DNA of 64,000 nt from Moorena producens 3L. Its GTDB lineage: Bacteria > Cyanobacteriota > Cyanobacteriia > Cyanobacteriales > Coleofasciculaceae. The stretch covers positions 245,733 through 309,732 of the forward strand of contig NZ_GL890823.1 of the NCBI RefSeq assembly GCF_000211815.1, written 5' to 3'. A program made the translations under genes and the position numbers. A model generated the notes under the pieces. The model was given only the letters and a program-made list of their open reading frames with translations. It had not been told where the DNA came from and ran no database searches. Below, in pieces: positions 17,819 through 26,406 of the stretch (position 1 is the stretch's first letter; every line of letters begins with the position of its first letter).

Positions 17819-18082
17819 TTAAAAATCTGAATCATCACTCAGCGTCTCAATCAACAAATCCATCTGTTGCTGTCGCTGATCCAGAAAATATTCACATTGA
17901 TGGAGATATTCGACAGCAGCGGAGAACTGATCAAAGACGTCGGCTAGTTCTAGTTCTCCCGTTTCTATTTGCCTAATGATAGTTTCCACTTTAGCCACCG
18001 TCGCTTCATAGTTCCAGGTTTCTCCAGAAGGGATTTCAGTTAGGTTTGAATCAGTTAGGTTTGAATCAGGTTGAGTTTCCAT
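17819..18082 (-). CDS. xseB: Exodeoxyribonuclease VII small subunit
   Basis: 87 residues, the usual length for XseB. The helical core ETWNYEATVAKVETIIRQIE with GELELADVFDQF and the following Tyr/Leu/Cys helix fit the family. Several XseB bind one XseA in the enzyme that degrades single-stranded DNA to oligonucleotides. xseA is not adjacent in the window. The first 20 residues contain a repeated SNLTDSNLTE phrase, an N-terminal extension probably created by a small duplication. A later start cannot be excluded. Confidence 0.9.
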   Translation of the reverse strand: METQPDSNLTDSNLTEIPSGETWNYEATVAKVETIIRQIETGELELADVFDQFSAAVEYLHQCEYFLDQRQQQMDLLIETLSDDSDF

Positions 18083-18119
18083 AGATAGTAATTGTCAATA
18101 GGGTGAGATATAGATTTTT

Positions 18120-18176
18120 TTGATTACCGATTACCGATTACCGATTACCGATTACCGATTACCGATTACCGATTAC
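18120..18176. repeat. GATTACC heptamer array
   Basis: Eight tandem copies of a 7-base unit in the gap between xseB and the Rpn-type pseudogene. Confidence 0.9.
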
Positions 18177-18211
18177 TATAGCTATAGGTATAGTTAAGTA
18201 ATGACCTAAAT

Positions 18212-19046
18212 GTGAAAACCGATACCATATTCTATCGCCTGTTTCAATCGTTTCCCAGCATCTTTTTTGAATTAATTAACCATTCCCCTACAGAAGCACA
18301 AGCTTATCAATTCGCTTCTGTAGAAGTCAAACAACTAGCATGCAAGAATTGATGGGGTATTCCTGCCCACAATTACCACACCCCAACAACCAATTTATTT
18401 TGTAGAAGTCCAATTTCAGAGGGACTCTCAATTTTACTCCCGCTTCTTTAGTGAAATATTCCTGTACTTAGACAAAACCGAACTCAGCAATGATTGGCGT
18501 GGTGTGGTGATTTACCCTAGCCGCAATGTGGATAAAGGAGCTACTGTTAGGTATCGAGAATTACTGGATTCTCCAAGGGTATCTCGGATTTATCTCGATG
18601 AATTAGTCGAGACCTCTGCACCATCGGTGGGTATCGCCACAGTACAGCTAATTGTCACTGAGGAAGATTCTGCGATTGCACTTGCTCAAGACTTGATTCA
18701 ACGAACCACTGAGGAGGTAGAGAATGAACGACAAAAGCGAGAACTTCTACAATTAATAGAGACCATACTGGTGTATAAGTTACCACTACTCAGTCGCACG
18801 GAGATCGAAGCCATGTTTAGCTTAAGTGATTTACGGCAAACCAAAGTTTATCAGGAGGCAAAAGCCGAAGGTATACAGGAGGGGAGACTTGAAGGTGAAA
18901 TTCAAGGCAAATTAAAGTCGATACCTCGGTTATTAGCGTTGGGGTTAACCATAGAACAAGTTGCCCAAGCTTTAGAATTAGAGGTGGAACAAGTTACACA
19001 GGTGGTTGAGCAGTCTTCTGATAGGGTAATGGGCAAGAGGCAATAG
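18212..19046 (+). pseudogene. Rpn/DUF2887-type putative transposase-nuclease, frameshifted
   Basis: The N-terminal part reads from GTG 18212 (VKTDTIFYRLFQSFPSIF, the typical DUF2887 start) to a stop near 18350. The continuation RIDGVFLPTITTPQQP, YFVEVQFQRD and IFLYLDKTELSNDWRG lies in the next frame and runs to 19046. A single-base insertion, or a loss of two, near 18340-18350 breaks the gene. The C-terminal half has the heptad-like EGIQEGRLEGEIQGK and a helix-turn-helix-like tail seen in this family. Rpn proteins are PD-(D/E)XK nucleases that promote recombination. The break sits in the catalytic core, so the product is probably inactive unless a frameshift is tolerated. A 180-residue product from an internal start at 18504 is possible. 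Confidence 0.75.
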
Positions 19047-19083
19047 GCAATAGGCAATAGTCAAGAGTTCATAAACTATAGCG

Positions 19084-19138
19084 CTGCTCCCGATTCCCGA
19101 TTCCCGATTCCCGATTCCCGATTCCCGATTCCCTGTTC
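19084..19138. repeat. CCCGATT heptamer array
   Basis: Tandem 7-base units between the convergent Rpn pseudogene and the WD40-ATPase gene. Confidence 0.9.
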
Positions 19139-19157
19139 CCTACTCCCTATTTCCTTG

Positions 19158-22100
19158 CTATAGTGAAAATCCACAAAGCTGATCCCTTTGAGCATCACGG
19201 TTATGATGCCAATAATCGTACAACCAACTACAACCACGCTCTAGCAAATAATCCACATCTAAATTCCACAAGATCACGGTTTTGTCTTTACTAGCAGAAG
19301 CTAGCCACTTGCCATCGGGACTAAAACTGACTCCAAACACCGAATCGTTGTGTCCCTTAAAGGTATTAATTAAATGTCCATCCCGACTCCAAAGATTAAC
19401 CGTTTTATCACCACTAGCAGATGCGATTAAGGTTCCATCGGGACTAAAACTAACCCAATTCACGGCACCATTATGCCCTTTCAACGTATTGAGCAACTTG
19501 CCATCACGATTCCAGAGTTTTACAGTTCCATCACTACTAGCAGAAGCAATCATCTCGCCGTCTGGACTAAAACTAACCCAATTCACCGCATCATTATGCT
19601 CTTGATTATCCCCTTCTAAGGTTTTGAGCAACTTACCCTTAGTATTCCAGAGTTTTACAGTCCCATCATTACTAGCAGAAGCAATCTGCTTGCCATCTGG
19701 GCTAAAACTGACTCCCCAAACTTTATCCTGGTGCCCCTCTAAGGTCTTGACTAAGGTGCCATCTAAATCCCAGAGTTTCACGGTTTTGTCAGCACTAGCA
19801 GAGGCAATTAACTTACTATCGGGACTAAAACTAACTCCCCAAACCTGATCCTGGTGTCCTTCTAGAGTGTGAAGCAAGGAGCTATCTAAATTCCAGAGTT
19901 TCACCGTTTTATCTTCACTAGCGCTAGCCATGATCGTGCTATCAGGGCTGAAACTAATTGCAGTCAACCCTTGACCATGAGCCGAGAAGGCTTTTCTGCT
20001 ACGATCCTTACGGTTCAAAAGTTGAATGGTATTGTCTGCACTAGCAGTAGCAATCATTTCACCATTGGGGCTGAAACTTACACTTCTGACAGCTTGATTA
20101 TGCCGGATCGGAGCCAGTATCCCCCCGTCACTAGCCCAGAGTCTAATAGTTTTGTCTACACTAGCCGATGCAATGGTCTTGTTGTCGGGACTAAAACTTA
20201 CATCTACCACCATTTCACTATGTCCAGCCAAGGTTTCGATTAATTCCCCATCACTGTTCCAGAGTTTGATGGTGTGATCAGCACTAGCCGTAGCTAGCCT
20301 CTTACCATCGGAGCTAAAACTGACATCGAGAACCCAATTACGATGACCTTCCAGGGTATCGATTAATTCGCCATTAGTTTGCCAGAGTTTAACAGTGTTG
20401 TCTGTACTGGCAGAGGCAATAGTCTTGCCATCAGGACTAAAACGGACACTAACCACTGGTTTTGTATGAGCTTGCCAGGTTTTCAGCAGTGTTCCGTCCC
20501 TGCGCCAAAGTTTGATAGTTTTGTCTTTACTGGCAGAAGCAATTAACTGACCATTGGGAGAAATACTAACCCCCAACACTGAATCACTGTGACCGGTTAG
20601 AGTATGGAGTAAAGCACCATCTTTACTCCATAGTTTGACGGTTTTATCCTCACTAGCCGATGCGATCATCTGGCGATTGGGGCTAAACCTAACACAATGG
20701 ACTGTTTTGGTATGCCCATGTGGCCCATCTAAGGTCATGATCAGGGATCCATCCTTACGCCACAGCTTGACAGTTTTGTCTTCACTACCACTAGCCAGCA
20801 TCTGACCATCTTGACTAAAACTGACACTTTGGATTCCAGCCCGATGACCTCGCAACGTTTTGAGCAAGGTACCGTCTTTGCGCCAGAGTTTGATAGTGTT
20901 GTCTCGACTCCCAGAGGCAATCCGCTGACCATCTGGGCTAAACGTGACACTACGGACCCAATCTCGATGTCCCTTTAAACGGTTGCGTTCTCTGACGCCA
21001 TAAACTGCCTGTTGTAGAGCAGTGACTACCCGTGTCTGGGTCTCTGGATTCACCCCAAGGGATTGCTGCAATTGCTGGGCTGCCTCTAAACTTAGGATTA
21101 GGGCATCAAAGGTTCTGTTGGCATCAACTAGAGCTTTTGAGGAGTAGCTCAGGTCACTCAAATGGTTGTTGGTTTTACTGATAGCGTAGCGAACCCCAAG
21201 TATACCGGTAATCACCATCAGACTGAACAGTGCCATTCCTGCCCAACGTGCTTCTCGCAATCGTTGCCTGAGAATTTGATTGAGCTTTTCTTCAGTTTTC
21301 CTTTGTTTTTTAGTTATTTTGGCCAGTTGGTTTTGGAGTTCTTGTTCTTTAACCAGTTGCTCAATTTTATCCTGGCTCTGTTTGTCTTTCTGGCGCAGAT
21401 TTTCTAATTCTGCTTGCAGTTTCGATTGCTTTTTCTGGCGAATAACGTCTACCAGGTAATCGTGAACCAGTTGATAGCGGTTGATCGTAACTTCTGGTAA
21501 TAGAAATACCAATCCCGATTTCTCAAAAATTTCTAAGATTAAATCTAAGGTATGGTCTTCTAAGCATGACTCTATGGCTAGTTCGGAGCGATTCTTAAGG
21601 GGACGATTTTTATTGTCATCAATGAGTAACGACAACAACAGCCAAGCCGCTGTTTCATTTTCAGGACCACAATCTTTAATAACTTTTTCTAAAAACCGTT
21701 CCACCAGTTTGGCTTTGGGACCATGGTGCTGATACTGAGCTAAGGTAGTAATATTTTCAGCTTGGAGTTGAGCTCCTACTACTTGCAACTCAATGGGACG
21801 AACTTCTCCAATTTCAGCTCCTAATTCTCTGACTAATTCGTCAACTAAAGCTGGCTCTAAATAAAAATTAGCCCGATGGGTTAAGCTTTGAATAACTGAA
21901 TAAGCATCTTCTAAGGAAAAATTGACTAATGGATAACGAATCTTTTTGTCTAAGATATTACTTTCTATAACTTCCCAAGTATAATGTTCTAGTTCTAGTA
22001 ATTTATGTAAGGCGTTATCTCGGATAGAAAAAATTAGTTTTAAATAGGGTAATCTCAGACAATTTACTAAAAATTTATAAAATAGTTTTCGTTGGGATTG

Positions 22101-24302
22101 ATGGGAATAAACTGAGAAAAAATCTTCAAACTGATCAAAAATTAAAACCGTTAACAAGTTATTATCGGCGTTGTGTTGTAATTGCTCCAGGACAGAATCA
22201 ATTAGGGCGTTACCATTACCATTACCGTTACCATTACCGTTACCATTACCGTTACCATTACCGTTACCATTACCGTTACCATTACCGTTACCATTAGAAT
22301 TTAGAAATTTTTCCCTGATCAAGGGGTCTTCATTTCCATGTGCTGATACCTGATCGGCCAAGTGTTTATGCAGTTCCCCCACCCAATCGGTGTAAACTTG
22401 CACCACAATCGGTAACCCTATGCGATCGCCAAGGGGTCTATTTTTGAGTGCTGGCACTAATCCGGCATGGACCATGGAACTTTTTCCAACCCCTGACTGA
22501 CCATGAATCACTGTCAGTTTGTGGTCGGCACGGGTAATCCGTTCCATTAAGCGGTTTACATCTCGCTGACGTCCGGAAGCTGCCATTTCCTGGGGAATAA
22601 GGTCTTGTGGCTGTACCCCATGCCAGCTGGGATTATTAGCTCCTCGTGGTGGCTGTAGACGACTAGCACCAATGAAGGCACGGAAGCCATACAGCTGCTC
22701 CACTGCCCGTTGTTCTTGTTTAATCCGAAATGCTTCTAGGTATTGCCCTTGTTCAAAGTAAAGGCTACGTAATCGTTCTAACAGGTGCAGGTAACGCTGA
22801 GGCTCATAGTGATAATTGCTGGATTCTATGGCATCTGCCAGTTTATGACTCGCTTTTTCCAGCTGCTTGACCGCTTCTGCTAAATTTCCCTGCTTTCCTT
22901 GGGATTTTACCAAAAATAATCGATAGAGCTGGGCTAATAGCAATGGATGCAAGCCTTGGTCATGGGGCTGATCATCAGCAGCAACAACCAAAATTAATAG
23001 AGCTTTCTCGGCTAATTGACCAGCATCGTCCCATCGGGATTGCTCAAGGGCTACTTCTGCCAGAAAACCGTAATCTTGGGCTAGTTGCACCTGAGTCCCA
23101 TAGGTTTCATGAAGGGACAGAGCCTGTTGAGAGGTGGTTTGTAAGAATGACCACGCTTGTAGATGCTGCAGCAGTTCAGCTAGCTTACTAATAAAAATAG
23201 CCACCAGATCGTGACGCCCCGCTTGGGTGAAAATTCCCATACATCGATGCAGATACGGCCAAGCTTCTTCCCAATAGCGCTGTTTATGAGCTTGATTTTG
23301 GTCAGCCTGGCGACAGTAACACAAACCGAGATAAAATAATAATAACCCCTGCCGTTCTAAGTTATCGGTTTGCTGCCAAACTCTTAAGCTTTTACGAAAC
23401 CGCTTCTTGGCTAGATTTATGCGATCGCGTTTATAGTCATCTAGACCCAAAACAAAGTCTAGACTAGCGTCTAATTCCTTTTCTAAGGTAATGCCACGAC
23501 TGTGTAAATCTTCTAGGGCAAAATCCAGTTCAAATCGACGTTGGTTTTGGAGTGCTGAGTTCCTGGAATAGGTAATACAAATATCGGGGTTGGGAGGTTG
23601 TTCGCCTTTGGCGTTCGAGTAGGGTAGCTTAGGATTTGGGATTTGTGGCGTGGTTGAGGGGGAAGGCTCTCCAGAGTTCAATAGACAGGCAAATACCATT
23701 TGAGCCTTTTGTCCGAGAAAATTGACTAACTCTGTGGTAGTCAGTTCAAACTTGAGGGGAGTGGCTGCCCAACTGGCAAAATCTGGTGCCAACCGGATCA
23801 GTTTTTGCAGTACTTGGTCATTAACCCACAATATTAGAGGAAAGGTTAGGCGTTTACGAAACTCATCCCGGACTTGATTAGTAGAGGTAAGTAATTCCTC
23901 AAGGGCAACCACTGACTCTAAACCAACAATCAGTAATGCGGAATGAGGGGGTGAGGAGGTAAGAGGGTCAGGGGATGAAGGGTCAATGGGGCTAGAACTC
24001 TGCCTGTTCCCGCATCTGTCTATCCCCTTGTCCTTTCCACGCCCCAATTCCCTGTGTTCGTAGTTTTGGATGGTGGTATAAAGGGTGGTAGCCGATGGCG
24101 GTATGATAAACTCTGTAATCTGGTATTGCGGCTGACACAGTGCTTTGAGGCGTTGCAGCATCTGTTGTTGCAAACCCTGGTAGTTACATCGCACGATCAC
24201 AAGAGAAAATTCCCCTTGTGAAAATGCGATCGCTCTAGAGAGAGCCTTTAATGTACTATCGTTGTATTGGGCAGCGTCTGCTGGTGATTTTGTTTCAACC
24301 AT
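19158..24302 (-). CDS. STAND-type ATPase with TPR-like region and 14 WD40 repeats
   Basis: 1714 residues. About 1-230 is an N-terminal domain with an ATPase-like fold; about 260-560 is helical and TPR-like. A P-loop GQSGVGKSSMV lies at ~600-610, with TVLIFDQFEDFF as Walker B (nSTAND/NACHT class). An Asn-Gly dipeptide run occupies ~670-698. A coiled coil at ~960-1015 is followed by one membrane segment at ~1018-1038 (GMALFSLMVITGILGVRYAI). About 1105-1690 contain 14 WD40 units (GH...SFSPDG...SAS.D.TVKLW), enough for two seven-blade propellers. The ending LERGCSWLYDYW is standard for cyanobacterial WD40-STAND proteins. STAND proteins act as ligand-triggered switches in signalling, cell death or phage defence; the trigger here is unknown. 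Its start overlaps the end of the upstream ATPase gene by 55 bases, so the two are co-expressed. Confidence 0.9.
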   Translation of the reverse strand: MVETKSPADAAQYNDSTLKALSRAIAFSQGEFSLVIVRCNYQGLQQQMLQRLKALCQPQYQITEFIIPPSATTLYTTIQNYEHRELGRGKDKGIDRCGNRQSSSPIDPSSPDPLTSSPPHSALLIVGLESVVALEELLTSTNQVRDEFRKRLTFPLILWVNDQVLQKLIRLAPDFASWAATPLKFELTTTELVNFLGQKAQMVFACLLNSGEPSPSTTPQIPNPKLPYSNAKGEQPPNPDICITYSRNSALQNQRRFELDFALEDLHSRGITLEKELDASLDFVLGLDDYKRDRINLAKKRFRKSLRVWQQTDNLERQGLLLFYLGLCYCRQADQNQAHKQRYWEEAWPYLHRCMGIFTQAGRHDLVAIFISKLAELLQHLQAWSFLQTTSQQALSLHETYGTQVQLAQDYGFLAEVALEQSRWDDAGQLAEKALLILVVAADDQPHDQGLHPLLLAQLYRLFLVKSQGKQGNLAEAVKQLEKASHKLADAIESSNYHYEPQRYLHLLERLRSLYFEQGQYLEAFRIKQEQRAVEQLYGFRAFIGASRLQPPRGANNPSWHGVQPQDLIPQEMAASGRQRDVNRLMERITRADHKLTVIHGQSGVGKSSMVHAGLVPALKNRPLGDRIGLPIVVQVYTDWVGELHKHLADQVSAHGNEDPLIREKFLNSNGNGNGNGNGNGNGNGNGNGNGNGNGNGNALIDSVLEQLQHNADNNLLTVLIFDQFEDFFSVYSHQSQRKLFYKFLVNCLRLPYLKLIFSIRDNALHKLLELEHYTWEVIESNILDKKIRYPLVNFSLEDAYSVIQSLTHRANFYLEPALVDELVRELGAEIGEVRPIELQVVGAQLQAENITTLAQYQHHGPKAKLVERFLEKVIKDCGPENETAAWLLLSLLIDDNKNRPLKNRSELAIESCLEDHTLDLILEIFEKSGLVFLLPEVTINRYQLVHDYLVDVIRQKKQSKLQAELENLRQKDKQSQDKIEQLVKEQELQNQLAKITKKQRKTEEKLNQILRQRLREARWAGMALFSLMVITGILGVRYAISKTNNHLSDLSYSSKALVDANRTFDALILSLEAAQQLQQSLGVNPETQTRVVTALQQAVYGVRERNRLKGHRDWVRSVTFSPDGQRIASGSRDNTIKLWRKDGTLLKTLRGHRAGIQSVSFSQDGQMLASGSEDKTVKLWRKDGSLIMTLDGPHGHTKTVHCVRFSPNRQMIASASEDKTVKLWSKDGALLHTLTGHSDSVLGVSISPNGQLIASASKDKTIKLWRRDGTLLKTWQAHTKPVVSVRFSPDGKTIASASTDNTVKLWQTNGELIDTLEGHRNWVLDVSFSSDGKRLATASADHTIKLWNSDGELIETLAGHSEMVVDVSFSPDNKTIASASVDKTIRLWASDGGILAPIRHNQAVRSVSFSPNGEMIATASADNTIQLLNRKDRSRKAFSAHGQGLTAISFSPDSTIMASASEDKTVKLWNLDSSLLHTLEGHQDQVWGVSFSPDSKLIASASADKTVKLWDLDGTLVKTLEGHQDKVWGVSFSPDGKQIASASNDGTVKLWNTKGKLLKTLEGDNQEHNDAVNWVSFSPDGEMIASASSDGTVKLWNRDGKLLNTLKGHNGAVNWVSFSPDGTLIASASGDKTVNLWSRDGHLINTFKGHNDSVFGVSFSPDGKWLASASKDKTVILWNLDVDYLLERGCSWLYDYWHHNRDAQRDQLCGFSL
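22209..22292. repeat. 12-base microsatellite inside the STAND ATPase gene
   Basis: Tandem ACCATTACCGTT units encode the Asn-Gly run of the ATPase (residues ~670-698), about 65 residues after the P-loop. The unit length is a multiple of 3, so copy-number changes would keep the frame. Confidence 0.9.
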
Positions 24303-25609
24303 GACTTAAACTGCGGTGCCTCTTCTAATGCTGGATTTATACCAAACCAATTTCCATCGCGATCGCGGTATTCAAAGACAAACATACTGCGCAATAGAGT
24401 TTGGTATTCCGTATCACCCCTGACTTTTTGCTGTTGCACCACCTGAAACAGCAATTCCCACTCCTCATCAGTAATTGATGAGATCAGATAATCGCGACGT
24501 TCGAGAATCACATTTTCTAAACACTCACTGGGAATCGGTGGGTTTTCTTGCCTAAGACAATCAAACAATAATCCTAGCAAGTTGCGCACATGACCACCAC
24601 TAATTCGGCACAAGCGGTTTAAGGTTTCTATATTATCAAATACTTCCGGGAGCAAAGCAAATTGTTCCTCAGTAGTTTGATTGGGGAAAGCTCTAACCAG
24701 TACCATTTCTCGTAGCAAAGCCATGCCATCGGGAAACTCCTTACCTGTGCGCAGTTTAACTGGCACCATCGGTAAGATTTTAGGAGTAAGTCCACCACCT
24801 AAGCGATTCTTCAGGGTTTCGCACTCATTGGAGAAAGTTAACGCCAAGGGAATTGTGTACACAATATGGCAATTGAGTCGGCGTAACTGTTCACCCCGGT
24901 CAATGAATAAGTATTCTGGTTGCGTACGCCCAGAGGGTAAAGGGCGAATATCCACCCGGTCCAGATTATCCACAATCACCACTAGTCCCGCCTTACCCTT
25001 TTTCTTCAGGGTAGTGGTAGCAGGTTTTAGTAGTTCTTCATTAATCGAGTCTAAGATTCCACTAGTGCGAGGTTCGAGGTATTCCCGTAATCGACGCCGC
25101 AGTTTAGGACTTTCCTTAGTTTTAGCCGTTATTTTGCCAATGCCTACCGACAATTCTGCTTCAGCACCTAATTCAATTGGTGTCCGCAAAAAATCGGTAA
25201 TTTCTGTAAAAAGATTGACAAAATAGCCTGGGTTTATATTAATTTTAATTTTCTCCAGACTTTCACTGACTTGACCAGCTATACTCAGCAAAATATCGCT
25301 TAGATCAACATCAGCCATGTCTAAATCTTGAGACGACTCAAAATAAACCACATGAAATTTCTGTTGCTCTAATTCAGCTTTTAGTCTAAGTAATTCTGTA
25401 GATTTACCACAGCCAATATGCCCTGTAAACAGCTGACAAGTCGGCTCATCTGGAGAAATTAGGGTGATGGTTCGCTTGAGGGACTCAATAATTTTATTTC
25501 CTCTGACTGGGGAAAAATCAATATAGTATTTTCTATCATTGACATCTCCCATACTCAGGGGCTTGCTGGGATTACAAGCTTTGTAGAATCTTGGCAGATC
25601 TAGTACCAT
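24248..25609 (-). CDS. P-loop ATPase paired with the WD40 STAND protein
   Basis: 453 residues. Walker A is GHIGCGKST (K69). Walker B is GLVVIVDNLDR near 210-220, with hydrophobic strands before Asp. A sensor-like Thr/Pro segment IVYTIPLALTF follows, and a helical C-terminal part contains RISGGHVRNLLGLLFDCL. This matches cyanobacterial AAA/ORC-like ATP-binding proteins that precede STAND genes. The gene overlaps the start of the WD40 protein by 55 bases on the same strand, so a shared complex or regulatory relation is likely. No membrane segment is seen. Substrate and partner unknown. Confidence 0.85.
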   Translation of the reverse strand: MVLDLPRFYKACNPSKPLSMGDVNDRKYYIDFSPVRGNKIIESLKRTITLISPDEPTCQLFTGHIGCGKSTELLRLKAELEQQKFHVVYFESSQDLDMADVDLSDILLSIAGQVSESLEKIKININPGYFVNLFTEITDFLRTPIELGAEAELSVGIGKITAKTKESPKLRRRLREYLEPRTSGILDSINEELLKPATTTLKKKGKAGLVVIVDNLDRVDIRPLPSGRTQPEYLFIDRGEQLRRLNCHIVYTIPLALTFSNECETLKNRLGGGLTPKILPMVPVKLRTGKEFPDGMALLREMVLVRAFPNQTTEEQFALLPEVFDNIETLNRLCRISGGHVRNLLGLLFDCLRQENPPIPSECLENVILERRDYLISSITDEEWELLFQVVQQQKVRGDTEYQTLLRSMFVFEYRDRDGNWFGINPALEEAPQFKSWLKQNHQQTLPNTTIVH

Positions 25610-25686
25610 TATAGCGTAATTTTCCTTCCTGATTTAGTCGCAGGACAATGCTAATTCCCACGTTTTTTTAGCACCTAACTTACCTT

Positions 25687-25962
25687 TTATAAAAGCGTTT
25701 TGCTAACCAATAAAGATGCCCCCGTCAATTCTGAACATATGTCTAGCCACTCACACTTTTGCTCTTGGTCTTTTGCTTCATCCCGGCTGGCCAAGGATAA
25801 CGACGGTGGGTTTTGACTATTGAGTTTACCCTCAAAATTAGTCCATGTTGGTGTATGATCATTAACTTTACCATAATTTACGATTTGGGTATCCGTGAGA
25901 CTCTGACCTAAGTTCAGTAGCATCGGCAAGGTTAGACTAACACTTAAGAATTGGCTGATCAT
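25687..25962 (-). CDS. Small exported protein, function unknown
   Basis: 91 residues. AGGAGAG lies 7 bases before the ATG at 25962, a good ribosome site that supports a real gene. The first ~18 residues (MISQFLSVSLTLPMLLNL) look like a signal peptide or short membrane anchor. The rest is polar with two Cys in CEWLDIC near the end, which could form a disulfide. It lies upstream of the ATPase pair on the same strand, 77 bases away. Not recognised. Confidence 0.6.
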   Translation of the reverse strand: MISQFLSVSLTLPMLLNLGQSLTDTQIVNYGKVNDHTPTWTNFEGKLNSQNPPSLSLASRDEAKDQEQKCEWLDICSELTGASLLVSKTLL

Positions 25963-26098
25963 CTCATATCTCTCCTATGGTTTGCATCGAATCAATGGTG
26001 TAAGGCAATGATTAACTCTTCGACAGCTGTGGGTTGGAATCAGGAAGTTACCAGGGATGAATAATGGCTGTAACCCATGTCAGCTGTGAAGCATCTAT

Positions 26099-26311
26099 GT
26101 AAGCATTCAGCCGTCAGCTTAAGCGCTACGCGCACGCTGCGCGAACAGCTATCAGCCATTGGCCGTAGGCCACGCTACTTGAGGTGCTTTGTGGCACAGG
26201 CAAATAGTTTGTGCCACAGGCTTCGAGGCTGGAACCTAACTCAGCATTATTCGAATGCTTACTTCTTTTATTCAAAAGCTGACGGCTGACGGCTGATAGC
26301 TGAATGCTTAC
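26099..26311. mobile_element. MITE with 13-bp terminal inverted repeats and 8-bp target duplication
   Basis: The left end GTAAGCATTCAGC is the exact reverse complement of the right end GCTGAATGCTTAC. The 213-base element is flanked by perfect 8-base direct repeats GCATCTAT (26091-26098 and 26312-26319). The inside holds CAGCCGTCAGC-type units, the cyanobacterial GGCCGTAGGCCACGC palindrome and no transposase. A second copy is at 33706-33873. Confidence 0.85.
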
Positions 26312-26406
26312 GCATCTATTTCTATATTCGCCCTCTTCTCAAAAGTGATTCCTGAACTGATGCTCTAGGATCGAAAGCAGAAGTGTCCTAACCAGGAGGT
26401 GCCGTT

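Noticed and set aside
22171..22353. 60-codon frame with a Leu-Pro run
   Set aside because: Antisense to the Asn-Gly microsatellite of the STAND ATPase.
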